Assembly (NCBI RefSeq): GCF_900099615.1 | Contig: NZ_FMTE01000002.1 | Coordinates: 1-58,559 of the forward strand | DNA: 58,559 nt | Origin: Borreliella japonica | GTDB lineage: Bacteria > Spirochaetota > Spirochaetia > Borreliales > Borreliaceae | Direction of reading: 5' to 3' | Shown here: piece by piece, positions 19,290-33,995 of the stretch | Numbering within the stretch: the stretch's first letter is position 1 | How the letters are laid out: each line of letters begins with the position of its first letter | Program-made: the position numbers and the translations under genes | The notes under the pieces: model-generated | Told to the model about the DNA's origin: nothing | The model's input: only the letters and a program-made list of their open reading frames with translations | Database searches by the model: none

Positions 19290-22200
19290 ATGTTTAAAAA
19301 AGTAGAAAACAAGGCCAATTTTCCTAAAATAGAAGAAAAAATATTAAAATTCTGGACTGACAACAGGATTTTTGAAAAATCAATAGAACAAAGAGAAGGA
19401 TGTGAAGAATTTACATTTTATGACGGACCGCCTTTTGCAACAGGACTTCCTCATTTTGGACATTTTGTTCCAAACACAATAAAAGACATAATTCCAAGAT
19501 ATCAAACAATGCAAGGTAAATATGTTAAAAGAAATTTTGGATGGGATACCCACGGACTACCCGTTGAATACGAAGTAGAAAAAAAATTAGGAATTTCTGG
19601 TAAATACGAAATAGAAAATTATGGCGTTGAAAATTTTAACAAAGAATGCAAAAAAATAGTACTTAGATATACAGAAGAATGGAAAAATATAATCTTAAGG
19701 CTTGGAAGATGGGTAGATTTTGAAAAAGGCTACAAAACTATGGATGCAAGCTTTATGGAATCTGTGTGGTGGGTATTTAAAAATCTTTACAATAAAGGTT
19801 TAATCTACGAAAGTTATTATGTACTGCCCTATTCTCCAAAACTTGCAACTCCGCTTTCAAACTTCGAAGTGAATCTTGGAGAATACAAAGAGGTTAATGA
19901 CCCATCATTAACAATAAAATTTAAAATAAAAGACAAAAACGAATATCTACTAGCATGGACAACAACCCCTTGGACATTGCCCTCAAACCTTGGAATTGCA
20001 GTGGGACCAGAAATAGAATATTCTAAAATTTTTGACAAAAAAAAAGAAGAGATTTTGATACTTGGATCAAAAAAGCTTAATAGCTATTATGATGATGAAA
20101 ATTTATACACTATTATAGAAAAATTCAAAGGAAGCAAGCTTGAAGGCATAGAATATGAACCTATTTTTAACTACTTTTTAGAACAAAAAGATAAAGGTGC
20201 TTTCAAGGTCCACACAGCCGACTATGTTACAACTGACGATGGAACAGGCATTGTTCATATTGCCCCTTTTGGAGAAGAAGACTACAGAATACTTAAAAAA
20301 CACACAAATGTCGATATAATAGACCCCTTAGATGCTGAATGTAAATTCACAAATCGGGTAAAAGATTTTAAAGGACTTTTTGTAAAAGATGCTGATAAAA
20401 AAATAATAGAAAACCTAAAATTACGCAATTTTTTATTCAAAAGAGAAAATTATCTGCACAGGTATCCATTTTGTTACAGAACAAACTATCCAATTATTTA
20501 CAGACCAATAAGCTCCTGGTTTGTAAATGTAGAAAAAATAAAAACCAAACTCATCGAAGTAAATGAAAAAATCAATTGGATGCCAGCTCATTTGAAAAAA
20601 GGAAGATTTGGAAAATGGATAGAAAATGCAAAGGATTGGGCAATAAGCAGAAACAGATTCTGGGGAAATCCAATTCCAATTTGGATATGCTCAAAAACAG
20701 GAAAAAAAATTTGTGTTGGATCAAAAAAAGAACTTGAAGAGCTATCTGGTCAAAAAATCGAAGACTTACACAAAGACAAAGTAGATAAAATAACCTGGCC
20801 AAGCAAAGACGGCGGCACATTTATCAGAACAAGTGAAGTTCTAGATTGTTGGTTTGAATCTGGAGCAATGCCTTACGCTAGCAATCACTACCCATTCACA
20901 AATGAAATTAATTTTAAAAATATATTTCCTGCTGATTTTATTGCAGAAGGTCTGGACCAAACAAGAGGGTGGTTTTATACCCTTACAGTCCTGGGAACTT
21001 CTCTTTTTGAAAACACAGCATTCAAAAACGTCATTGTAAATGGACTTGTGCTTTCAAGTGATGGAAGAAAAATGTCAAAATCCTTTAAAAATTATACAGA
21101 CCCGGTAAAAGTAATAAACACATTCGGAGCAGATGCCTTAAGACTTTATTTAATAATGAGCCCTGTAGTCAAGGCTGATGATTTAAAATATAGCGACAAT
21201 GGAGTAAAAGACGTTCTTAAAAATATAATAATACCCATTTGGAATGCTTATTCCTTTTTCACAACTTATGCAATAATTGATAAATTCAAACCTCCAAAAA
21301 ATCTCAACTTAGATAAAAATAACAACCTTGACAAATGGATCATAAGCGAACTTGAAAGCCTAAAAAAAATACTAAATAAAGAAATAGACAAATATAATTT
21401 AACAAAATCAATAGAATCTTTACTTGAATTTATAGATAAATTAAATAATTGGTATATAAGAAGATCAAGAAGAAGATTTTGGAAATCAGAAAACGATAAA
21501 GACAAAAATGATGCCTACGAAACATTATATTATGCAATCAAAACTTTAATGATTTTACTTGCTCCCTTTACTCCATTTATAACAGAAGAGATTTATCAAA
21601 ATTTAAAAACCGATGAAGACAAGCAATCAATACATCTTAACGATTATCCAAAAGCAAATGAAAATTTCATCAACAAAACAATTGAAGAGAAAATAAATCT
21701 AGCAAGAAAAATAACTTCAATGGCAAGATCACTCAGATCATTGCACAATATAAAAATACGCATGCCTATTAGTACAATATACATTGTCACAAAAAATCAA
21801 AACGAACAAAATATGCTAACAGAAATGCAAGAAATAATATTAGATGAAATAAATGCAAAAGAAATGAAAATAAAATCTAACGAAGAAGAGCTTATAACTT
21901 ACAAAGCGAAAGCAAACTTTAAAGAACTTGGGAAAAAGCTTAGAAAAGATATGAAAACGGTATCTATTGAGATTAGCAAGCTAAAAAATGAAGATATAAT
22001 AAAAATAATAAATGGAATATCTTACGAAATCAAAGTAGCTAATACAAAGCATTACTTATCATTAAATGATATAATATTAGAAAGAGAAGAAAAAGATAAC
22101 TTAAAAGTAATAAATGAAGAGTCCATTACAATAGGAATAGACTCCCTAATAACGCAAGAATTATACTTAGAAGGTCTTACAAGGGAATTTGTAAGACAAA

Positions 22201-22418
22201 TCCAAAATTTAAGAAAAGAAAAAAATTTTAACGTTAGCGATAGAATAAACTTATACATAGAAAATAATGCAACATTAAAAGAAATACTAAATAAATTTGA
22301 ACAATATATTAAAACTGAAACATTAGCCTTAAATATCATATCAAACAAAAGTAAGCTAGAAAAAAAAATAAACCTTGACGACAACATATTTACAACAATA
22401 GGAATTGAAAAATGTTAA
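19290..22418 (+). CDS. ileS: Isoleucyl-tRNA synthetase, eukaryote-like (type 2)
   Basis: Charges tRNA-Ile. 1042 aa. Class I signatures: HFGH at 55-58 (HIGH motif) and KMSKS at 594-598. The segment [14 protein letters not shown]...[18 protein letters not shown] followed by [14 protein letters not shown] is characteristic of the eukaryote/archaea-like IleRS clade rather than the E. coli-type, and the C-terminal zinc domain of the latter is absent. Enzymes of this clade are generally insensitive to mupirocin (family knowledge, untested here). GGAG sits 8 bases before the ATG, 14 bases after clpC, so it is in the same transcript. The last 7 bases overlap the next gene. Confidence 0.97.
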   Translation: MFKKVENKANFPKIEEKILKFWTDNRIFEKSIEQREGCEEFTFYDGPPFATGLPHFGHFVPNTIKDIIPRYQTMQGKYVKRNFGWDTHGLPVEYEVEKKLGISGKYEIENYGVENFNKECKKIVLRYTEEWKNIILRLGRWVDFEKGYKTMDASFMESVWWVFKNLYNKGLIYESYYVLPYSPKLATPLSNFEVNLGEYKEVNDPSLTIKFKIKDKNEYLLAWTTTPWTLPSNLGIAVGPEIEYSKIFDKKKEEILILGSKKLNSYYDDENLYTIIEKFKGSKLEGIEYEPIFNYFLEQKDKGAFKVHTADYVTTDDGTGIVHIAPFGEEDYRILKKHTNVDIIDPLDAECKFTNRVKDFKGLFVKDADKKIIENLKLRNFLFKRENYLHRYPFCYRTNYPIIYRPISSWFVNVEKIKTKLIEVNEKINWMPAHLKKGRFGKWIENAKDWAISRNRFWGNPIPIWICSKTGKKICVGSKKELEELSGQKIEDLHKDKVDKITWPSKDGGTFIRTSEVLDCWFESGAMPYASNHYPFTNEINFKNIFPADFIAEGLDQTRGWFYTLTVLGTSLFENTAFKNVIVNGLVLSSDGRKMSKSFKNYTDPVKVINTFGADALRLYLIMSPVVKADDLKYSDNGVKDVLKNIIIPIWNAYSFFTTYAIIDKFKPPKNLNLDKNNNLDKWIISELESLKKILNKEIDKYNLTKSIESLLEFIDKLNNWYIRRSRRRFWKSENDKDKNDAYETLYYAIKTLMILLAPFTPFITEEIYQNLKTDEDKQSIHLNDYPKANENFINKTIEEKINLARKITSMARSLRSLHNIKIRMPISTIYIVTKNQNEQNMLTEMQEIILDEINAKEMKIKSNEEELITYKAKANFKELGKKLRKDMKTVSIEISKLKNEDIIKIINGISYEIKVANTKHYLSLNDIILEREEKDNLKVINEESITIGIDSLITQELYLEGLTREFVRQIQNLRKEKNFNVSDRINLYIENNATLKEILNKFEQYIKTETLALNIISNKSKLEKKINLDDNIFTTIGIEKC

Positions 22419-23233
22419 AAATATTAATTAAAATAATTGCCACTTCGTGCCTTGTAGTAGTAGGATGCACTAGCCTACCTTACAATCCTCCAAAACAAAA
22501 TCTAAATTATTTAATGGAACTTTTACCCGACGCAAATTTATATGCCCATGTAAATTTAATTAAAAACAGATCTATTTGCAACTCTTTAAGCCCTAAATAT
22601 AAATCTATTCTAAGACTTATAAGCGATTTATACTTTAGCTATAAAAAAGAAAATAACGACTTTGCTATAATAGCAACGGGCAATTTCCCAAAAGATATTT
22701 TCTGGGGAATTCATAAAAATAGAAATACAGAACTAATAGGCAATATACTTACAAGCCCAAAATGGAAACTGAAAAATTCAAACATATATATTACCCCAAA
22801 CAAAGCTAGAACCAGTATTACAATAAACAAAAAAGATAAAATCTTAAAAGACAACAATGTACTAACAACGAAATACATCAAGGAAATAGAAAAAAATGAA
22901 ATGTTTTTTTGGATTCAAAATTCGACATTACTGCTACCAAACCAAATAGCAAGTAGCAAAAATTTAATCCCTTTTAGCAGCGGCACTTTGTCTATAAACA
23001 GCCTAAATCAAAACGAATATGTTTTTAAATCTCTGATCGAAACGAACAACCCATCAATAATAAAAATACTGTCAAAAAAACTGATTCCAACTATTTTAAC
23101 AAACACGACTAACCTTACAATATCAAGCAACATAAAAGCCACAATAAAAGACCAAAATACAGTAGAAATAGAATTTAATATTCAAAAATCTAGTGTTGAA
23201 AACTTCATAGCAACATTGGTTTCAAATATTTAA
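22412..23233 (+). CDS. Lipoprotein of unknown function
   Basis: 273 aa. The N-terminus has a lipoprotein signal: basic start, hydrophobic core and VVVGC with Cys19. The mature part begins [10 protein letters not shown] and has no motif I recognise; it contains many polar, probably beta-rich segments. The ATG overlaps the ileS stop by 7 bases (AATGTTAA arrangement), implying coupled translation, though the functions are unrelated. Ends 22 bases before the convergent ROK gene with no clear terminator between. Reality as a gene is well supported by the signal peptide and full-length frame. Confidence 0.82.
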   Translation: MLKILIKIIATSCLVVVGCTSLPYNPPKQNLNYLMELLPDANLYAHVNLIKNRSICNSLSPKYKSILRLISDLYFSYKKENNDFAIIATGNFPKDIFWGIHKNRNTELIGNILTSPKWKLKNSNIYITPNKARTSITINKKDKILKDNNVLTTKYIKEIEKNEMFFWIQNSTLLLPNQIASSKNLIPFSSGTLSINSLNQNEYVFKSLIETNNPSIIKILSKKLIPTILTNTTNLTISSNIKATIKDQNTVEIEFNIQKSSVENFIATLVSNI

Positions 23234-23255
23234 ATCTAAAAATTTTTATTAACTC

Positions 23256-24188
23256 CTAAAAGGTATTAATTTGCTTTTTGCAAGTAAAATAATGATATAA
23301 AGCTCCAATTTTACCAGACTCATTCTTAAATTTAGTTGGCTCAAGTGTTACAAGATTTTTTATATTATTATTATTACTTAAAGCCATCTCTAAAGACCAT
23401 AAATTTTCTAATTTTTCATATATTCTATCTATTAAATCAGGCCTTGCGCTTATTCCTCCCCCAATCAAAATTTTTTCAGGATTTAAAATAAAAGTTAAAT
23501 TAAAAATACCAAATGATAAATTCTCAAAAAATCTGTCAACTTCATTTTTGGCATGAATATTTCCATTCTCAGCAAGATCAAAAACACATTCTCCTGAAAC
23601 CTCTTTTAAAGGCTTTTCTAAGCGCATAGCAACCCTTTTTCTTAAGGCTAATACAGAAGAAATGGATTCCCATCTACAATTAAAAGGAATATTGCCACTA
23701 ATACCTCTAGTTATCATAAATCCAACCTCTCCGGCCATAAAAGAATTTCCTCTTAAAAGTTTGCCATTTGTAAAAATTCCAGCACCAATTCCTGTGCCAA
23801 GGGTTATAGCAATAAAATCATTAGAATCAATAGCATTACCCTTAAATTTTTCTGCTAAGGCTACACAATTAGCATCATTTTCAATTTCTATACATACTCC
23901 AGTTAAAGATTCTAATCTCTCTTTTAAAGGATAATTAATAAAACCAGAAATAGCATTCACTCTAATGACATTTCCCTTAAGATCAACAAACCCGGGAATA
24001 CAAATTGCAACCCCAACTACATCGCTTAATTCTTTGTAAGAATTAATAAGGTTAACTAAAATATTTACTTGCTCATCAGAAGTAGTGCCTGTACTTATTT
24101 CATTTTTATCAAAAAAAACACCGCTTGAATCTGCTAGCGAATATTTAGTACTAGTTCCACCAACATCGATTGCCAAATAACGTTTCAT
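23256..24188 (-). CDS. ROK-family sugar kinase lacking the zinc motif
   Basis: 310 aa from the ATG at 24188, which has GAGG 6 bases upstream; a longer frame from 24224 overlaps sbcC and is not favoured. Phosphate loop DVGGTST (8-14), CIPGFVD (63-69), catalytic Asp105 in ENDANC and LGTGIGAGIFTNG (130-142) are typical of glucokinase-like ROK kinases. The ROK zinc site (a His followed by CxCGxxGC) is absent: GEVGFM has Glu154 where the His usually is, and the cysteine cluster is reduced to a single Cys171. No helix-turn-helix precedes the kinase domain, so it is a kinase rather than a XylR/NagC-type repressor despite such names being used for it. Third gene after sbcD-sbcC. Confidence 0.88.
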   Translation of the reverse strand: MKRYLAIDVGGTSTKYSLADSSGVFFDKNEISTGTTSDEQVNILVNLINSYKELSDVVGVAICIPGFVDLKGNVIRVNAISGFINYPLKERLESLTGVCIEIENDANCVALAEKFKGNAIDSNDFIAITLGTGIGAGIFTNGKLLRGNSFMAGEVGFMITRGISGNIPFNCRWESISSVLALRKRVAMRLEKPLKEVSGECVFDLAENGNIHAKNEVDRFFENLSFGIFNLTFILNPEKILIGGGISARPDLIDRIYEKLENLWSLEMALSNNNNIKNLVTLEPTKFKNESGKIGALYHYFTCKKQINTF

Positions 24189-24220
24189 ATTTATCCTCAG
24201 GCCTAATTGTACATAAATGA

Positions 24221-27067
24221 TCATAAATTTTCCATAGCAATATAAGAAATTTTAGAAATTTTGTTTATAACTATTTGCGCTTTAATCATCTCCTTCAAAT
24301 AAGAAACATGAGAAATTATACCAATTTGTCGTCCAGTAATCATTTGAAACTTAGAAAGCTTAGGCATAACTTGAGCCAAAGTATCTTCGTCAAGATTACC
24401 AAACCCTTCATCTAGAAAAAAAGCTTCTATTTTTAAATCACTATCCCTTATTTTATCAGATAAAGCTAAAGATAAAGCTAAAGATACAAGAAATTTCTCA
24501 CCCCCAGACAAAGTTTTTACCGTTCTTATTCTATTAACATCTTTTTTGTCTTCAATTAAAAAATCAAATTCCTTGCTCTCTTTGTTGGTTTTAAGCTCAA
24601 AATCAGGAAAAATCCACCTTAAATATTTCTCATTTGCCAGTCTTAAAATATCATTAATTAAAAAAGTTTGAACATAGTATTTCAATCCAGAAGATCTAAT
24701 AACCACCTTTCTTAAAACATCTAGCTTATCTTTCCTTTCTTTAGCCAGATTTAATTCTCCTCTTAGCACATCTAAATTAATTTTTTGTTGATCAATCTTT
24801 TTTTGAAGAGTTTGAAAATTTAAAAGTTTTATTTTATATTTCTCGATATCTCTGGACAAAAATTCAAGCTTAGAGCTAATTGATAAACTCAATTTTTGCA
24901 ACAAATGCAAGCTATTCTTATTGATTTGTTTCAAAATAGCTTCTACTTCAAAAGAAGATGAACCAAAAAAAACACTTTTTAAATTTGAAACTATATTGAT
25001 AAAATTATTTTGCTCTCCATTTAATCTTGCTTTTAGAGTCAATATAGATTTCTTTATAAATTTAATTTGGGTTTCAGTTTTAATTTTTAAATCTTCTAAA
25101 TTTTTAAGATTTAAAACAAGCGTATTCCATTCATTTTCTACACTTTTCTGACTAGCCAAAATAATATTAAATTCTCTTTCCAAAGAAGAATAATCGTTAA
25201 AACTTAAATTTAAATTAAGTTTTATTAATAAACTTTTAATCTTTAAAAGATTTTGATTAAAATTTTTATTTTTTAAAGAAATCTCAATTTTTAAATCTTT
25301 TTTCCTAACCTTAAATTGTTCAAGCTTTTCTAATTTATTTTCAAATGCTAAAATTTTTTCTCTCTCAAAATAATTTATGTATTTATCAAATAAATTTTTT
25401 CCAATCAAACTTAAAATTTCAGCATTATTCTTTTCAAACTCCAAAGCATTAATCTCTTGCTTAGAAATTTCTTCTTGTCTGCAAGATAATTGATATTTAA
25501 GCTCATCAATTTGATTTTGTATCAAATGAAGTCTTGAATTTAAAATATAAAGCTCTTTTAAACTACAAACCGATAATTTATCTTTATGTTGATAATTTCT
25601 ATATTCAACCTCAATATATTTTAGTTTCTTTTTATCGCTCTCAATAGAAAAATTTTTATCATTAAGATATTTTAACAACTCTTTGTACAAATCAATCTTA
25701 ACAATATTTTTTTCCTTATTTTTGTTAAAATCTTCTTTGTCAGCAGATTTTAACAAAAATTCCAACCTATCTCTATATTTTGAAATCAGCTCATCGTTAA
25801 AAGTTTGAAATAATTTTAATGCTTCATAATAAACATATTTGTCAAAATCGAAATTAGATTTCTCAGAAGAAATACTTTTAATCTCATCATTTTTTTTACT
25901 TTGAGACCTTAATAATTCTTTTTTTTCATCCTCAAGACTATTTTTCTTTAAAAGTAAACTTTGATAATCATTATCAACAAATTTTAAATTAAAAATATTG
26001 CAATTTTTATTATAAAGTTCCTTAACATAATTAAAATTAAAATTATTGCTATCCAAATCTTTAATTTCTTTTAAATTATTTATCACTTTTGAAAGTTCTA
26101 AATCAAGTAATTGGCTATCATTAAATAACTCGCCTTGCATAGCAACAAGATTTTTCAAATTCCAAAAATCTGAACATAAATAAATTTTTCTATCCAAATC
26201 TAAATTCTCTTTTAATTTCCTTTGAATAGAATAGTCCATTTCTAAAGAATCTTGATATTCAATCAGAGAAGATAACTGATCCTCTAAAGAAGACATTTCA
26301 ACTTCTAAGCCTAAATATCTCTCATTAGACGCTATTGCCTGATTACACAAAGAAATAGCTATTCTAACATTTTCAAGATCACTTTCTAATTGACCAATAT
26401 CAACTAAATCCAAATAATCCTTAAGGGATTTATACTCTCTCTCATCATAATCAAGGATTGATTTTTCATAAGATTCAGAATTTAATAACCTATCTATACT
26501 AAACTTTGTACGCTCAAAGTCACTTTTTAAATAAAATTCCAAATTATCATATTTTTTTAAATTAAAAATATTATCAATTATTGCGGTTTTCTCTTTAGGG
26601 GTTGATGTTAAAAATTCTTGAAAATTACCTTGTGGCAAAATTACAGTTTGACAAAATTGATTAAAATCTAATCGACAAAGACTTTTAATATGTTCTAAAA
26701 CATCAGCTCTACCCTCAATAACCCTATCATCAAAAAAACAGCTAAGCAACATATTTTTAGGAGTCTCTATATTTCTTACATTAAGCTCAATAAAAGATTC
26801 ATAAATCTTTCCAGAAATAGTAAATGTTAATTTAACATAAGCACTAGTCTCGCCTTTTGATATAATATCTACGATTTTTTTACCAAGTCTATAAACACGA
26901 GCATATAGCGCCAAAGTTATGCAATCTAAAATAGTACTTTTGCCAGATCCAGTATTGCCAGAAATTAAAAAAATGCCTGATTGTCTTAAAAGAAGAGTAT
27001 CGAAATTTAACTCATGCTCCCCTTTGTAAGAAGCTATATTTTTGAATATGAGTTTATTTATCCTCAT
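24221..27067 (-). CDS. sbcC: SbcC-type SMC-like exonuclease subunit without a zinc hook
   Basis: Partner of SbcD in a Mre11/Rad50-like nuclease that opens hairpins and trims blocked DNA ends. 948 aa. N-terminal Walker A GNTGSGKS (37-44) and Q-loop region; long coiled coils from about 190 to 800; C-terminal ABC signature LSGGEKFL near 852 and Walker [14 protein letters not shown] near 882. No CxxC appears at the apex of the coiled coils, where Rad50/SbcC proteins normally carry the zinc hook; only isolated cysteines are present. The ATG overlaps the sbcD end by 14 bases. In a genome with hairpin telomeres and palindromic replication intermediates, a hairpin nuclease has an obvious substrate (inference). 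Confidence 0.93.
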   Translation of the reverse strand: MRINKLIFKNIASYKGEHELNFDTLLLRQSGIFLISGNTGSGKSTILDCITLALYARVYRLGKKIVDIISKGETSAYVKLTFTISGKIYESFIELNVRNIETPKNMLLSCFFDDRVIEGRADVLEHIKSLCRLDFNQFCQTVILPQGNFQEFLTSTPKEKTAIIDNIFNLKKYDNLEFYLKSDFERTKFSIDRLLNSESYEKSILDYDEREYKSLKDYLDLVDIGQLESDLENVRIAISLCNQAIASNERYLGLEVEMSSLEDQLSSLIEYQDSLEMDYSIQRKLKENLDLDRKIYLCSDFWNLKNLVAMQGELFNDSQLLDLELSKVINNLKEIKDLDSNNFNFNYVKELYNKNCNIFNLKFVDNDYQSLLLKKNSLEDEKKELLRSQSKKNDEIKSISSEKSNFDFDKYVYYEALKLFQTFNDELISKYRDRLEFLLKSADKEDFNKNKEKNIVKIDLYKELLKYLNDKNFSIESDKKKLKYIEVEYRNYQHKDKLSVCSLKELYILNSRLHLIQNQIDELKYQLSCRQEEISKQEINALEFEKNNAEILSLIGKNLFDKYINYFEREKILAFENKLEKLEQFKVRKKDLKIEISLKNKNFNQNLLKIKSLLIKLNLNLSFNDYSSLEREFNIILASQKSVENEWNTLVLNLKNLEDLKIKTETQIKFIKKSILTLKARLNGEQNNFINIVSNLKSVFFGSSSFEVEAILKQINKNSLHLLQKLSLSISSKLEFLSRDIEKYKIKLLNFQTLQKKIDQQKINLDVLRGELNLAKERKDKLDVLRKVVIRSSGLKYYVQTFLINDILRLANEKYLRWIFPDFELKTNKESKEFDFLIEDKKDVNRIRTVKTLSGGEKFLVSLALSLALSDKIRDSDLKIEAFFLDEGFGNLDEDTLAQVMPKLSKFQMITGRQIGIISHVSYLKEMIKAQIVINKISKISYIAMENL

Positions 27068-28295
27068 ATTCGCCTAAATATCCTTTAGCCAAAACCTCGT
27101 TAAAAAGAGAAATAAGATCTTCTTCCTTAAATTTAATATCCTTAATAACACCGTTTTCAAAATCTCGTCTCAACTTTTTCTCAAAAAAATATTTTTCATC
27201 CATTTCAAGAACTTCAAGTTCTCCAATAACACCGAAATCGTCTTGCAAATCTTGACTTGAGAGTGAAGAATAGGAAATAGAAACTAGATTCATAAAATTA
27301 AGCTTTGCTAAGTCATAAATGGTCTCCTCAGAACTAGCATCAATCGTCTCGTTAAGTTCAATTTTCAAATAAATACTAAAAGACTCTTCTTTTTTGACAT
27401 TAGTCAAAAAGTCAAGAACTTCATTAAAAGAACCTTTAACAAAAATTAATTTATTGAAAACCGGCACCTGAAATGCTTGTTGCAAAATTAACTTATTGTT
27501 ATTAAAATGTAAAACATTTATATATTTATCATGGGTCTCATTAAATGAATATTGCATAGGAGATCCTGAATAAACAATATTATCCCTTAGTTTCATGAAT
27601 TTATGAATATGCCCAAGAGCAACATAAGAAAAATCATTTCCAAAAACATTAAAAGGGATAATATAGCTACCTCCTAAGGTATCAATCTTTTTACTGCTGC
27701 CAAAAAAAGAATGCGCCATTAATATCTTAGGAACTCCTTTGTACTTGTTTTCTAAAAAATTAGATAAACTTGATATCTTTTCTCTGTAAGCATTTTCTAA
27801 ATTTTCAAGAAACAGCTTATTGGAAAACTGATCTTCCAATTCAAAAATACTGTCAAAATTTTTTCCTAAAATAAGCCTTTCATTTATATGTGGAAGACAA
27901 ACAACAATAAACTTAAGATTTCCATTATCTTTTAAGAAAACTATTTGATCATCAGAATCATATTCTGTTATTAAAAAAAAATTAAACCGTGAAAGAAGTT
28001 TTTTATTGATACTCAAATAATCCTTTTTATCATGATTTCCAGAAATAACCACACACCATTTACAAGAAGTAAAAGAAAGCTCATAAAAAAAATTATTCAC
28101 CAATTTTTGCTCTTCAAATCCGGGCCTTTTGGAATCATAAACATCTCCAGCAACAAGTAAAAGGTCTATTTTTTCTTTTTTAAGAAATTCTAACAGAAAA
28201 AATAAAAAATTTTTCTGTTCCTTAAGTATTGAAAAATTTTCAATCTTTTTACCAATATGCCAATCTGAAGTATGTAGAATTTTATAATTGTCCAC
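27054..28295 (-). CDS. sbcD: SbcD nuclease subunit (Mre11-like)
   Basis: Metallophosphoesterase subunit that cuts DNA with SbcC. 413 aa. Metal-binding motifs are in order: SDWHIGK (10-16; Asp11, His13), GDVYD (50-54; Asp51), SGNHDK (85-90; Asn87, His88) and, later, LGHIHKF. Starts with GTG at 28295, preceded by GAGAG 8 bases upstream; no ATG fits. First gene of sbcD-sbcC-ROK kinase and divergent from topA, with which it shares a 73-base control region. Confidence 0.93.
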   Translation of the reverse strand: MDNYKILHTSDWHIGKKIENFSILKEQKNFLFFLLEFLKKEKIDLLLVAGDVYDSKRPGFEEQKLVNNFFYELSFTSCKWCVVISGNHDKKDYLSINKKLLSRFNFFLITEYDSDDQIVFLKDNGNLKFIVVCLPHINERLILGKNFDSIFELEDQFSNKLFLENLENAYREKISSLSNFLENKYKGVPKILMAHSFFGSSKKIDTLGGSYIIPFNVFGNDFSYVALGHIHKFMKLRDNIVYSGSPMQYSFNETHDKYINVLHFNNNKLILQQAFQVPVFNKLIFVKGSFNEVLDFLTNVKKEESFSIYLKIELNETIDASSEETIYDLAKLNFMNLVSISYSSLSSQDLQDDFGVIGELEVLEMDEKYFFEKKLRRDFENGVIKDIKFKEEDLISLFNEVLAKGYLGEYEDK

Positions 28296-30918
<2,623 letters not shown>

Positions 30919-30920
30919 AT

Positions 30921-33407
30921 ATGAATGATTTCAAACTACCAATTTATAAATACAAAGATGAATTAATTAAAGTATTAAAAACAAATAATGTTTTAATTGT
31001 TGAAAGTCCAACAGGCAGCGGAAAAACCACTCAACTGCCAAGAATAATATATGAAGCAGGTTTTGCAAAATTAGGAAAAATTGGAGTAACTCAACCAAGA
31101 AGAATAGCTACAATATCAATAGCCGAATATATTGCTAAGCATATTGGTGTAAATGTTGGAGAAGAAGTTGGTTACAAAATAAGATTTGAAGAAATTACAA
31201 GTTCAAAAACCAAGATCAAGTTAATGACCGATGGAGTGCTTCTACAAGAGCTAAAAAAAGACACATTACTTTATGAATATGATGTAATCATAATAGACGA
31301 AGCACACGAAAGAAGTTTAAACATCGATTTTATATTAGGCCTTATTAAAGACATTGCAAGAAAAAGGAATGATTTTAAAATCGTAATTTCATCTGCTACA
31401 ATAAACACAAAAGTATTTTCAAAATATTTCGACAACGCACCGGTTGTTAGCATTGAAACTATTACATACCCAGTGCAAATAATATACAATCCTCCTATTT
31501 TAAACACACCAAAAGGAATGATATCAAAAATAAAAGAAATTGTCTTGAACGTAATAAAAGAAAAAAAAGCAGGCGATATACTTATATTTTTATCTGGAGA
31601 AAAAGAAATAAAAGAAACTATAAAAGAATTACAAGAATTAAACTCAAAAAAAAATTTAATAGTATTGCCTTTATACGGTCGAATGCCTAAAGAAGCTCAA
31701 GAACAAATATTTGTAACTACTCCTAAAAATAAAAGAAAAATAATAGTGTCAACAAACATCGCAGAAACTTCAATCACAATTGAAAATATTAAAATAGTAA
31801 TCGATAGTGGAAAAGTTAAAACAAACAAATTCCAAACAAAAACTCATACCTATTCACTCCAAGAAGTTCCAATTTCAAAATCATCAGCGACTCAAAGAGC
31901 TGGTCGAGCAGGAAGACTTTCAAAAGGAACTTGCTACAGACTTTATAAAAGAGAAGATTATCAACTAAGAGAAGATTATCAGAAAGAAGAAATATATAGA
32001 ACAGACCTATCTGAGGTAATACTAAGAATGGCAGATATTGGCATCAGAGATTTTACCCATTTTGATTTTATCTCAAAACCATCAACGCATTCGATTCAAA
32101 CTGCAAGCAAAATATTAAAATCTCTGGATGCTATAAATAATAAAAACGAACTTACAGAAATTGGAAAATATATGATACTATTTCCATTGGTGCCAGCACA
32201 TTCAAGAGCATTGGTTGAAGCAATGATAAATTACCCACAAGCTATCTATCAAACTACAATAGGTCTATCATTTTTATCCACAAGTGGAATTTTTCTAATA
32301 CCCCAAAATGAAGAAACGGAAGCTCGACAAGCTCACTTAAAATATAAAAATCCAATGGGGGATCTAATTGGGTTTATTAATATCTTTGAAGATTTTAAAA
32401 AAGCTGCAAATAAAGAAGCTTTCACAAAGGAAAATTATTTAGATCTACAAGGACTAGAAGAGATAGCAAATGTTCAAATGCAGCTTGAAAACATTGTTAG
32501 CAAATTAAATATACCAATAATACAAAAAGGTGTTTTTGACAACGAAGGATATTTAAAATCAATAATGCGAGGAATGAGAGATTATATTTGTTTTAAAACT
32601 TCAAAAAAGAAATATAAAACCATTAAAGCTCAAAACGTAATAATTCATCCCGGATCACTTATTAGTACCGATTCCGTGAAATATTTTGTTGCAGGAGAAA
32701 TTATAGAAACTACAAAAATGTACGCAAGGTCCATTGGTGTCTTGAAAAAAGAATGGATTGACGCTATTGATCTTAATGAAGAGCTTGAACATAAAAACAT
32801 ACCTGATAAAGAGAAACGGATAACAAACGCCAAACAGACAAAAATTATCAATGAAATCAAAATAGGAAAAAAAATTTTCAAAGCGGAGCACAAAAATAAC
32901 ACCTGTGTAATAAAAATTAGCCTAGAAGCACTAAAAGAGATGATTTCAAAAAACGAATTAAACAATCTAAATAATGAAGATTTGAAAAAAATTAAAATAC
33001 AATTGATACATAAAAATGTAACAGTTTTTAACAACAAAAAATTTTTAGAAACTATAGAAATAGTCAAAGGCATGGGAAAAAATTGGCAGTGTATAAAAAA
33101 ATATGAAACAAACAACGTAAACATTGATGAACCTGAAAAAATGAAAGATCTCTTAGAGTGTACAATGCAATTTATAAGTTCACCCTCCAAAAAAAATGCT
33201 CTTTTCCTATCATTGGAAACAGATCGACTTGGAAATTTTCGACTAAAACCCAAACAAAATTTCATAATGGCAATAGAAGAATCTATGGAAAGCATAAAAA
33301 GCCTTATGGAAAACGAAGAATACATAAAAAAGCTACATTTTATAAAGAAATTAATAAATAAAGTTTACAAAAAATTAAATTACTTCTTTGTAGAAACTGA
33401 AACTTGA
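30921..33407 (+). CDS. hrpA: DEAH-box RNA helicase HrpA
   Basis: 828 aa, shorter than the 1300-residue E. coli enzyme. Motif I SPTGSGKTTQ (29-38), Ia TQPRR, II DEAH (126-129), III SAT, VI QRAGRAGR, then the HA2 and OB-fold-like regions of DEAH/RHA helicases. Published work on B. burgdorferi links HrpA to regulation of many proteins and to mouse infection (from memory). Begins two bases after topA with no separate ribosome site, so it is probably translated by coupling. A 226-aa reading frame antisense to its 3' part has no family features and is a shadow. Confidence 0.95.
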   Translation: MNDFKLPIYKYKDELIKVLKTNNVLIVESPTGSGKTTQLPRIIYEAGFAKLGKIGVTQPRRIATISIAEYIAKHIGVNVGEEVGYKIRFEEITSSKTKIKLMTDGVLLQELKKDTLLYEYDVIIIDEAHERSLNIDFILGLIKDIARKRNDFKIVISSATINTKVFSKYFDNAPVVSIETITYPVQIIYNPPILNTPKGMISKIKEIVLNVIKEKKAGDILIFLSGEKEIKETIKELQELNSKKNLIVLPLYGRMPKEAQEQIFVTTPKNKRKIIVSTNIAETSITIENIKIVIDSGKVKTNKFQTKTHTYSLQEVPISKSSATQRAGRAGRLSKGTCYRLYKREDYQLREDYQKEEIYRTDLSEVILRMADIGIRDFTHFDFISKPSTHSIQTASKILKSLDAINNKNELTEIGKYMILFPLVPAHSRALVEAMINYPQAIYQTTIGLSFLSTSGIFLIPQNEETEARQAHLKYKNPMGDLIGFINIFEDFKKAANKEAFTKENYLDLQGLEEIANVQMQLENIVSKLNIPIIQKGVFDNEGYLKSIMRGMRDYICFKTSKKKYKTIKAQNVIIHPGSLISTDSVKYFVAGEIIETTKMYARSIGVLKKEWIDAIDLNEELEHKNIPDKEKRITNAKQTKIINEIKIGKKIFKAEHKNNTCVIKISLEALKEMISKNELNNLNNEDLKKIKIQLIHKNVTVFNNKKFLETIEIVKGMGKNWQCIKKYETNNVNIDEPEKMKDLLECTMQFISSPSKKNALFLSLETDRLGNFRLKPKQNFIMAIEESMESIKSLMENEEYIKKLHFIKKLINKVYKKLNYFFVETET

Positions 33408-33479
33408 AAGTCTTATTAGAATAAAAACAATAATATTAAATTATTTTCATTATAATAAAAACAAGGTTTATAATAAATT

Positions 33480-33995
33480 ATGAACTGGTTATCCTTTTTC
33501 CATGTTTTATTATTTTTAGCAATCGCTCCTCCCAAATCGCAAAGCAATAATAAGGAAAATACAGAAAATTTAATAAAGCTGTATATGCTTTATGATTTAA
33601 CTAATAACTTGCCAAAAGAATTAGAAATAATAAATAAAATTAAAAATTTCAACTTAGAACAATATTACCTACTAATTACAAAATATTATCTAAAAATCAA
33701 AAAATATAAAGAAGCTGATAATTTTTTTAAAAAAATAAATAAAAAAAAGATTAAAAATCAAAAAATAAAAACCGAAATCATTTCGCTAAAATTAAGAATA
33801 AATGAAGATCATATTAATGAAGAAGAAATTAAAAAAATTTTAAATAATGAAAAAAATATAGATGTCAAAATAATTTATCAAATATTTAATCTTATAAAAT
33901 TTAAAAATAAAAAATTAGCAACACAAATTAAAAATATCATATTAACAAACTATCCCAAAAGCATTTATTCTTATAAAATAAAAAGAAATGAATGA
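33480..33995 (+). CDS. Small secreted helical-repeat (TPR-like) protein
   Basis: 171 aa. A hydrophobic N-terminus (MNWLSFFHVLLFLAIAPP) looks like a signal peptide, giving a periplasmic protein. The mature part is almost all helix, with pairs such as YYLLITKYYLKIKKYKEADNFF resembling tetratricopeptide repeats. I recognise no specific family. TATAAT elements at 33451-33456 and 33469-33474 precede the ATG; the only ribosome-site-like sequence, AAGG at 33463-33466, is further away than usual. Overlaps the glycosidase gene by 8 bases, so the two are probably translated together. Confidence 0.7.
   Translation: MNWLSFFHVLLFLAIAPPKSQSNNKENTENLIKLYMLYDLTNNLPKELEIINKIKNFNLEQYYLLITKYYLKIKKYKEADNFFKKINKKKIKNQKIKTEIISLKLRINEDHINEEEIKKILNNEKNIDVKIIYQIFNLIKFKNKKLATQIKNIILTNYPKSIYSYKIKRNE

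Noticed and set aside
23256..24188. XylR-type repressor
   Set aside because: ROK kinase motifs are complete, but there is no N-terminal helix-turn-helix; the start with a good ribosome site leaves no space for one.
32645..33325. 226-aa minus-strand frame antisense to hrpA
   Set aside because: No ribosome site or family motif; hydrophobic composition is what antisense of an A-rich Lys/Asn/Ile gene gives, and hrpA is clearly real.
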